From assembly GCA_036782715.1 (NCBI GenBank), contig DAIPYN010000040.1, positions 1 to 10,668 on the forward strand: DNA of 10,668 nucleotides. Reading direction: 5' to 3'. Origin of the DNA: UBA3478 sp036782715. GTDB lineage: Bacteria > Bacteroidota > Bacteroidia > Flavobacteriales > Flavobacteriaceae. Shown here piece by piece: positions 1 to 6,700 of the stretch. The notes under the pieces were generated by a model that saw only the letters and a program-made list of their open reading frames with translations, searched no databases and was not told the DNA's origin. Position 1 is the first letter of the stretch. Every line of letters starts with the position of its first letter. The position numbers and the translations under genes were made by a program.

Positions 1-130
1 ACAACGGGGTCTCTTCAAGTTCCTGCGTGTGAACACACAATCACGCTCAGGTTCACTGGTATATCAATAATACGCAATTCCCTGCGGCTTAGTTCAAAAT
101 CCACTGAAAATAGTCTTAAACGAGACAGAT

Positions 131-175
131 AAAAAAGGCCACTCTCAAGACGGGCCCGGCAAAGCACAATGGCCT
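131..175 (-). terminator. Candidate rho-independent terminator of the nuclease operon
   Basis: Read on the minus strand, starting 18 bases after the nuclease stop codon, AGGCCA is followed about 28 bases later by its complement TGGCCT, and that by a run of T. The loop contains a second GC-rich palindrome, CGGGCCCG. The placement at the end of the minus-strand operon fits a terminator. The loop is long for a classical intrinsic terminator, so the fold is uncertain. Confidence 0.45.
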
Positions 176-192
176 CTAGCTTTCGCTTTTTG

Positions 193-906
193 TTAATCGT
201 AAACAAGAACTGGGTTAATACTTTCTAATCTATTTTCAAGATTATTTGAGATGCCGGGAAAAAAGTCTATTCCGGAGACAAGCTCAAGTTCATCAACACT
301 ACATTGAAATGAACTGAGTGGTTTTTTAGATCCTTGATTAGGAAGTATGAAGGCGCACATTTTATCTGAATTTTTAAAGTATAAAGCCTTGAAGTAGCCT
401 TGAGGAACCGCAACACTATTTGCACCAATCTCTTTATATGGAGAACGGATTATAGGTCCTGTAACTACATAAATGGTATCCTGATCTAGACTCCAGTTAC
501 GAATCTGGCTTTCTAATTTCCTCCAAATACCTCTATTAAACGAAGGATCTTGTGGAGACATATTTGACATAAAAAAAGACTCAGACATGGCTAAAGTATT
601 CCGGGTCATATCTCCAGCCGGGACAAGATGACCACGGTCATAACCTGATCCCTTATAGTCACTCAGTTGTGCAGATTCTGTCAAGACAGATCCATCAGCG
701 CGGAAGTTGTTCTTTCTTTTTTCTTCACCGAAACATGCCTTACAGATTAAATGGAAAGTCCATTCAGGCTGTTCGTATTGCTCTGTGTAAGAAAAACTAT
801 AGTACTGATGTGAGTAAATTTTACCTGTTCTTGTTGTAGGAGAAAGGTCCTGTGCGACTGAACTGAAGGTAACACAGACTGAAAAAAATAATATTAAGCA
901 CTTCAT
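193..906 (-). CDS. Secreted DNA/RNA non-specific endonuclease (NUC1/Serratia nuclease family)
   Basis: This 237-residue exported nuclease belongs to the beta-beta-alpha metal family (Endonuclease_NS), which cleaves single- and double-stranded DNA and RNA using one Mg2+. Residues 1-19 form a signal peptide ending in VAQ, so it should act in the periplasm or outside the cell. The catalytic DRGH motif is intact at residues 90-93, followed by LVPAGDM. By comparison with Serratia nuclease, N124 and E132 in FNRGIWRKLE match the Mg2+ ligand Asn and the conserved Glu. SNMSPQ (114-119) and the VVTGPI strand (147-152) are also typical of the family. Length is normal for the family and the domain is complete. 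Its start codon shares one base with the stop of the upstream barrel gene (TAATG), which implies translational coupling. Likely roles are nutrient DNA scavenging, eDNA turnover or attack on foreign DNA; the sequence does not separate these. Confidence 0.93.
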   Translation of the reverse strand: MKCLILFFSVCVTFSSVAQDLSPTTRTGKIYSHQYYSFSYTEQYEQPEWTFHLICKACFGEEKRKNNFRADGSVLTESAQLSDYKGSGYDRGHLVPAGDMTRNTLAMSESFFMSNMSPQDPSFNRGIWRKLESQIRNWSLDQDTIYVVTGPIIRSPYKEIGANSVAVPQGYFKALYFKNSDKMCAFILPNQGSKKPLSSFQCSVDELELVSGIDFFPGISNNLENRLESINPVLVYD

Positions 907-1652
907 TAATTCGAGATTGAGTAAACCATTCCGATCACGGTGGAGAAATCGAGCGGGAGAAGATTTAGATGTGGATCAGAGTCATAGCGAAGCGCTGACT
1001 CTACCTCAAACTCAAGTTGTTCGCTAATGGGGAATTGTAATGCTAACTCGCCCAACATTCTGTAGTCCACGAAGGAATTCAGATCAGGTTGAAAGTATAA
1101 TGTCAAATGGACATCAACATCACTGAATTCTGTTGTAATACTTGCTGCAATATTTCCTCGAAACAAATTCATTTCAGATTTATCTGAGTAGATTTCCAAT
1201 TCTCTAAATGACCCTGCCGTGAACTTGTAGATGTATTCTTTGGTAAAGAGACTTTTACCAAAATTGACACCGAATAGACTTCTCTGATCTAACTCTAAGG
1301 CAGAATTGAACTGTCCTTGATAAAACAGTTGAAGTTGTAAATTTTGAGGTAGCGAATAGTGAAGTCGAGTATTTAAAAATCCTGTTGAGTAGATAGAGTT
1401 ACCAGATTCAGAGGCGTAATTATAGCCTCCTAAGAACCACGCTTCCGTTTTACTATTAATAGTTCTACCAAGTCCGAGACCACTATTTAGTGCTGTAAAG
1501 ACACCGTTTCCCGCGGCAAAAGTTCCCTGTAATTCAGTGGTTGCTGACCATATACTATCGATAGGAGTAATCAAGTCATAAGTGTTCACAATAGTTTGTG
1601 TTCTTCCTGTATATGAGGATAAGAGAAACAAGAAAATAATGAGACGTTTCAT
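906..1652 (-). CDS. DUF481-like outer-membrane beta-barrel protein
   Basis: This 248-residue protein begins with a signal peptide (about residues 1-19, ending TGRTQ). The mature part alternates polar and hydrophobic residues in strand-length blocks separated by short turns, as expected of a small transmembrane beta-barrel. The order of features resembles the DUF481 / YdiY-like family: an early GTFAAGNG turn (44-50), a barrel strand pattern with GGYNYASESGN (75-85), then a LDQRSLFGVNFGKSLF block (121-136) like the family's central R-L-G-G segment. That family is linked to the outer membrane and salt or acid stress, but its function is poorly known. The last residue is Asn, not the aromatic that often ends barrels. 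It lies 30 bp downstream of the repeat-protein gene and overlaps the nuclease by one base. A role in export or anchoring of the nuclease is possible but not shown. Confidence 0.6.
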   Translation of the reverse strand: MKRLIIFLFLLSSYTGRTQTIVNTYDLITPIDSIWSATTELQGTFAAGNGVFTALNSGLGLGRTINSKTEAWFLGGYNYASESGNSIYSTGFLNTRLHYSLPQNLQLQLFYQGQFNSALELDQRSLFGVNFGKSLFTKEYIYKFTAGSFRELEIYSDKSEMNLFRGNIAASITTEFSDVDVHLTLYFQPDLNSFVDYRMLGELALQFPISEQLEFEVESALRYDSDPHLNLLPLDFSTVIGMVYSISN

Positions 1653-1682
1653 TTCAACAGTAATTTATTCGTTGGTCTTAAT

Positions 1683-2015
1683 TTAATACATTAAATGCTT
1701 CAGAGAGGCATTTCTCCATCCCGCTTGACTTTGGTAATCAGTAAAAAACACTTTTAAATCGGCTTGCGATGCGTAGTCGACGAAGAATATAGTTTTATCT
1801 GCTCTCGAAGAATACTCCTCAAAGTGCCATAAGCCTTTGTTACCACGAGCTTGAGAAGAGTATTCGGTTTTATATACTATTAAGTCAGCGCTCGACATAT
1901 AGTTTACGACATAGATTTTCAAATCAGCTCTTGAGCTGTATTTCTCGCTGAAAACGGATTGAGCACTCAGTTGAAAGCTACATCCGAAAAATAAAACAAG
2001 GAGGAGATTTTTCAT
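1683..2015 (-). CDS. Small exported repeat protein, DUF6150-like
   Basis: This is a 110-residue exported protein. After a signal peptide (MKNLLLVLFF... ending SAQ) the whole mature chain is about six copies of a 13-residue unit of the form Y-S-S-x-A-D-L-K-V-Y/F-x-x-D/E. The third copy carries an insertion, RGNKGLW, and the last ends in QSQAGWRN. This pattern is what I know as the DUF6150 family of Bacteroidota; its function is unknown. Each unit should form two short strands, giving a small all-beta or beta-solenoid fold. I chose the ATG at 2013-2015 because it gives a clean signal peptide. A TTG at 2022-2024 is an in-frame alternative adding MIR, and would overlap the upstream stop (TTGA). 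Either way the gene is translated straight after the OmpA lipoprotein. Confidence 0.8.
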   Translation of the reverse strand: MKNLLLVLFFGCSFQLSAQSVFSEKYSSRADLKIYVVNYMSSADLIVYKTEYSSQARGNKGLWHFEEYSSRADKTIFFVDYASQADLKVFFTDYQSQAGWRNASLKHLMY

Positions 2016-2020
2016 ACGAA

Positions 2021-3001
2021 TCAAAGTGTAATGACGATTTCAACTCTTCTTTTCTGTGCCTTAGACATTTCTGCTTCGCGTTCCATTGCATCGCCCATAC
2101 CGGATGCGATACAATTTTTGTCCAAGACAACATTGTTTTCAATTAAGTATTGAGCGACTGTTGAGGCCCGCATTACAGAAAGATCTAAGTTATTCCTTAA
2201 ATCTCCGTTGGTACTAGAGTTATAGACATCTGGATCTGCGTAGCCTATACATTCGATTTGTATTTTATTTGTGTTAAGCGTTTTCAATTCTTTAATAACA
2301 GAAGTAATTGCCTCCTTACCTTTTGCGTTCAAGATGTGCTGGCCCGAGTCAAACAATAAAGATGCTCCAAGGCTTATTTTGATACTGTTTGACGAGTTTT
2401 CTAAAGCAAATGAAGTGTTGGCTTCAAGTTTAAGTGCTACATCGTTCAATTGCATAAATTCGTTCGGCATGCCATTTTCATACTGCCCCTCTATTCCGCT
2501 ATCAAGAGTAGTTAAATACAACTTAGCTGTGTCATTTTCCATAACGAAAGGGAGCATTAATCTGCCGCGGGTGTTGTTAATGTCTGTTTGGTACACTAAC
2601 ACACCAAAATCACCTTGTCTATTCACTATGTTGATTGCATCTATGGAATACCCAAAACTTAGTGTATTGAACCAAGTCTGTACTCGACTTTTACCAAACT
2701 TCCTCTTGGCGCTATTATTTATAAAAGCGTAGAAAGTTTCGAAGTCACCGACAATGTAATAGGCATTAAGATAATTCCCTAAACTTGCCCCGTAGCAGTT
2801 CATAAAGGGGTTAGAAAAACAATCATTTGGTGCCGAGTAAGAGGACTCTTCTTCAGGCCTCGATTCTTCGCTGTAGTTAGTCTCAGATGAAGGCTTAGAT
2901 TGGCCTTCTGGAACCAAAAGTTCTTGATTATCTGGGAGAGGGCCTGAGCAATTATAGAGAAGACCAAGAAAAATCAAAAAAACAATTCTTTTAAGACGCA
3001 T
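2021..3001 (-). CDS. OmpA-family lipoprotein with a novel N-terminal domain
   Basis: This 326-residue protein is the first gene of the envelope operon. A short signal peptide ends in a lipobox-like LLYNC, so C18 is the likely lipidated residue. Residues 20-60 are a Ser/Glu/Pro-rich tether. A middle domain at about 61-190 (FMNCYGASLGNYLNAYY to EFMQLND) is not one I recognise; it may be a mixed alpha/beta, NTF2-like fold. The C-terminal part, about 210-326, is an OmpA-like peptidoglycan-binding domain: LLFDSG (215-220), GYAD with D256, LSVMRA with R278, and QKRRVEIVI near the end. D256 and R278 match the residues that bind diaminopimelate in OmpA domains. The loop after D256 (PDVYNSSTNGDLRNN) is longer than usual. 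The protein should link the outer membrane or cell surface to peptidoglycan. Confidence 0.87.
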   Translation of the reverse strand: MRLKRIVFLIFLGLLYNCSGPLPDNQELLVPEGQSKPSSETNYSEESRPEEESSYSAPNDCFSNPFMNCYGASLGNYLNAYYIVGDFETFYAFINNSAKRKFGKSRVQTWFNTLSFGYSIDAINIVNRQGDFGVLVYQTDINNTRGRLMLPFVMENDTAKLYLTTLDSGIEGQYENGMPNEFMQLNDVALKLEANTSFALENSSNSIKISLGASLLFDSGQHILNAKGKEAITSVIKELKTLNTNKIQIECIGYADPDVYNSSTNGDLRNNLDLSVMRASTVAQYLIENNVVLDKNCIASGMGDAMEREAEMSKAQKRRVEIVITL

Positions 3002-3062
3002 ATATAGATAAATATTTCATTGTAAATTACTCAAAACCAAATCACTCTTGTTAAATTAAATT
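3002..3062. promoter_or_regulatory. Divergent promoter region between the two operons
   Basis: This is 61 bp of very AT-rich DNA between two start codons that point away from each other, so promoters for both operons must lie here or extend into the flanking genes. I could not find a good match to the Bacteroidota consensus (TTTG, about 20 bases, TAnnTTTG) on either strand. The plus-strand gene is preceded by an A/T-rich leader with no Shine-Dalgarno sequence, which is normal for the phylum. The compact arrangement makes shared regulation of the two operons plausible. Confidence 0.45.
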
Positions 3063-3716
3063 ATGTCCTTGAAAGTTATTGATGAAATCATCAAGGAGGA
3101 AATGCTTAATCCTGAGTTAATTGAGCCAATAGTGTTAAAACTTAAGGATCTAGGTTCGTATGATTTATCGTTTTACGATTTACCTGAATTAGACCATTCG
3201 GATATACCTGAATTAGAGTGGTTACCCGAGAAGTTGAGCCGATTCAGTGAGTCTCTGGAAGTCACCAGTGACGCCCTGTTAAAATTAATAGACAAGGTTC
3301 ATAAAATGGAAAAGGATGCCTCCCAAGACAAGTACGTCTTAAAATCTAAGCTCATGGACATCATGAAGTCTGGAGAACGCATCATGAAATATGCAGAAGC
3401 GTCTTTAAAGGAAGGCAAAGCCGATCTCCGCCAGATTACAGATAAAATCCCAAATTCTTACAATGTTCGTCCTAACTATTACTACTCTGTTACAGGAGAA
3501 AAGATTGAAAGGAAAGAAGAAGAGATTAGTGTTCGAAGCTATTTAACAAAGAACAAGTATCATATTAGCTTCGCTAGAAATTCGACATCAGAAAGAGTAG
3601 TATATTTTACAAATATTAAAGTTGCACCTTTAGTTGGCCGAGGCTATAAAGTTGAGGCAAAACTTGAAAAAGGTAACTTAGAGAGTTACAAAGCCGTCCC
3701 TACCTGGCTCAGTTAA
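3063..3716 (+). CDS. Cytosolic protein of unknown function, first gene of the STAND-TerB operon
   Basis: This is a 217-residue protein that I do not recognise. It has no signal peptide and no membrane segment. Residues 1-30 look helical. Residues 30-55 are an acidic stretch with a twice-occurring pattern (Y/D-L-P-E-L then I-P-E-L-E). Residues about 55-128 are a long charged helical region that could form a helical hairpin or short coiled coil. Residues 137-205 look like a small beta-rich domain (YYYSVTGEKIERK, ISFARN, RVVYFTNIKV, YKVEAKLEKG). It is followed after 14 bases by the giant receptor-like ATPase, so the two are almost certainly co-transcribed and may work together, for example as adaptor or effector. 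No catalytic motif is visible. Confidence 0.75.
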   Translation: MSLKVIDEIIKEEMLNPELIEPIVLKLKDLGSYDLSFYDLPELDHSDIPELEWLPEKLSRFSESLEVTSDALLKLIDKVHKMEKDASQDKYVLKSKLMDIMKSGERIMKYAEASLKEGKADLRQITDKIPNSYNVRPNYYYSVTGEKIERKEEEISVRSYLTKNKYHISFARNSTSERVVYFTNIKVAPLVGRGYKVEAKLEKGNLESYKAVPTWLS

Positions 3717-3730
3717 AAAAAACAAACACA

Positions 3731-6700
3731 ATGAACAAAATCAGCACGTACATTTTCGTTTTGATGGCTCTATTTGGCACAGCACAAGCACAGGAAATAA
3801 ATCATTCTGAAGTCTGGGAAACAGCATACAAAAAAGCAAAGGTAGCTACATTTTATAGTGCCACTTATGCCAATGGGTGGGAGGAGTTACATATTGCAAA
3901 AGCATACACAGATTCGGCATCTATGGTACTTGAAGATATCATTAAAGAAGATTCTTCATTTATTGATAAAAGAAGCCTAATTAGAAGTCTACGCAGAGAG
4001 CTAGAAATTAGCCAATCAATAGCTCAGGACAATGTGAATTATCGATACCCTGCACTTTCAGTTATGCTTGGTTCGCGTGATGATTTTGTTATTAAAGACG
4101 ACGCTGAAGAGTTACTCATAGAATCATTACTTGAAGAGGTTATCACACAAAATGACCCAATGAACAAGGGTAAAATTGTGGATAATATGGATTTCATCGT
4201 ACTCCAAATCCAGCCTTACGATGAAACGCATTTTACAGTAGCCAATGACTTCTTTGGTCATACCGGGCACTATGTCGTTCGTTTTCATGAATTCGCAGAA
4301 ATTTTAGGAGAAGAAGGCTTTGAACGGTTTAAAACAGACGAATTAACTCTTGAAGATTGGGATAAGATTTATGACACGTATGGTATCGATAAACTTCTAC
4401 ACTTTAAGATCGTCGACCAAGATCCGGAGTTGCCAGGACTTTTCTACAAAGGCATCTTCCTCAATTTAGCTATTAAGGGCGAATTCCCACGCTATGTAAG
4501 CTATTATGAGGGGTTCAAGTTTGATAAAATCACTTCTTACAGTAATGGCGTTCTAGTTTCAATAATGAACTTCTTGGTTACGCTATTGGCGCTGTTTTTC
4601 ATGCTAGGGTTAAAGTTCAGTTCAAAAAGAGGGCGAGGTATCAGGATTGGCAAATACAGTATATACCTCTTCGTTAACTGGGATGTTGCGAAAGAGACTA
4701 TTGTTATAGGAACAGTGTCGTTTATAAGTGTCTACTTAGCGCAGTACTTAGGAAATCAGTTTGCTCCTGATGTAAATGCATTTTATCAAGAGACAGCAGT
4801 CAAAACTTGGGTACTGTATGAATCAGTAGTTCCATTCCTAGCTTCCGTTCTTCTTACATATTTAGTGATGTTTAAGCTGCCTAACTTTATCGTAAATAAT
4901 ACCGTGGGCTATTCTAGAATTTTATTTGCTTCATGGATGGCTCAGCTTAATCTATTGAGCTTTTATAAGTATCATGCTGATATACTCCCCGGTCATATTT
5001 TAGGTTATGTTGAGTTCATTCCTGTCCTTGGATTGGTATTTATCAGTTTCTATATAGGAACAGTTCTCAATAGAATTTTTAAGGGAGAAAAGGTCACCTA
5101 TATAGGGTACGTACTCCTATCGATTTCAGTTATTGTAGCGTTCTTGTGCTTTTGGCTGGAGCTCAAGGAATCCTTGGGCTTAGCTAACTACATCTATTCA
5201 GGCCTCGCTATTCCTTGTCTACTTTTCTTGTACAGTCCAAAAATCATTGGCTCTTCATTTAAATCAATGGGTGAGCTAGAAACTGAGGAGGCAGGACAAG
5301 GCCTATCTAATCCTTTAAAATGGTATACGAAAGGAGTAAATGTTTTATCGATACAAGAACAGCTCTTAGCATTTATAGATTCAGAAGACATTTCAAAACG
5401 TGCCTTTCTTATAAACGGTAAATCTGGTACCGGAAAGACACGATTACTGAACGAGACAATCAAACAAATCATAAGTGATGGTAGAAATTACAGATGGTTT
5501 CAAGGAGATTGTAATCAGGTGCTGGAAGGTTCAGCGCCGATGTATGAACCTTTTTATGAGGCCTTTTCACTCAATGGGGAGCAGATAGAAGTTAACAAAC
5601 CCCTAGAAGACAGAAAACTTCCTCAAGGATTCTTTACAGATCGCTCCCAGCTTTCTAAAGCATTTGGTAAAGTTCTTAACCAGGCAGGTGCAGTTGCGCC
5701 AGTTGATTTAGCAGGTTTATTAAGCGTTAAAGACGAAACTAGTCGGTCGGTCTCAGAGATTGTATCAGAGTTATTGGATTCGTTGATTTCGAGATACGTT
5801 GATGAAGACCGGTCAAAAGTAGTTCTTGTAATCGATGACTTTCATTGGATTGACGATTCTTCATTCGATCTTATTAAAGCTTTAGTACGGGCAACTCGAG
5901 ATCGCTCGAAGTATTCTCAATACTTTAAATTCATTTTCACCATTTCCACTGATCAAGACAACGGAGCTATACCAGCATTAGAGAGGTTAAATGAAGTAAT
6001 GGTTTCTGACTCTTCAAATGCCGTGGGGAACGCACTGATTGCATGTGAGCTGGTGGTTGAGAAAGGAGTGGACTTTGTTGATCAGGTGCTTTCTGATAAT
6101 AAATTTAAATTAAACAGTAGTGTTGATATTGACTTTCGCTTTGGCCCATTAATTAAAGGCCATATGCAATACATGGTCAATAGACCTAATATTGCTTTCA
6201 TGCCGGGCGATTTTCTGGGATACCTAGAGGCATTAGAACAGCGGCAGTACATAAAATTTGACGGAGACGTTATTCGATTGGCAAAAGAGCCTAAAGAGGA
6301 CGAAATAGGTCTTCAGGATTCTCGAAAATCTGTTTTAAAGTCAGATTATGAATCACTAAACTCAGATCAAAAGTCACTACTCGAATCTGCAGCAATTATT
6401 GGTTATAAATTTGATGCAGAACTTCTGGCAAAAATCTGGAATAGAGACTTGCTTGAAGTGTTGAATGAACTTGAGCAACTAGAGGGGTCGTTTGTAATTG
6501 ACCTAAGTCAAGAGGATAATATCTATTCCTTCGTGAGTAAAACGATGTATCGCGTCATACTTGAATCTGCAAACAAGAAAAAAGACGAGGTACAATCTCG
6601 TCAGCTTATTATTGAGTATCAAAAGCGAATTATTAAATCAATAATCGAGTTTTCGGACACTAGTTATGTTGAAGGTCTAGATTTAGATTTATTAATAAGC

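Noticed and set aside
60..92. A plus-strand peptide end reading ...FPAA-stop, resembling the end of a tmRNA tag
   Set aside because: No tRNA-like 3' half with a T-arm and CCA end follows, and the rest of the tag does not fit.
1..132. A plus-strand frame open from the left edge to a TAA at 130-132 (about 43 codons), which could be the end of a gene
   Set aside because: The peptide resembles nothing I know, the stretch is short and relatively GC-rich, and other frames are open there too. It cannot be supported.
15..206. A 63-codon minus-strand open frame overlapping the end of the nuclease gene
   Set aside because: It runs through the candidate terminator hairpin, has a composition unlike the neighbouring genes (many Arg and Leu) and matches no family.
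2271..2732. A long plus-strand open frame (153 codons)
   Set aside because: It lies entirely antisense to the OmpA lipoprotein, whose domain is clearly real; its sequence has no recognisable features.
4553..5236. The seven-helix region as a known 7TMR-DISM receptor
   Set aside because: The order (periplasmic part then about seven helices) is similar, but I see no sequence signature of that family, and the output domains differ.
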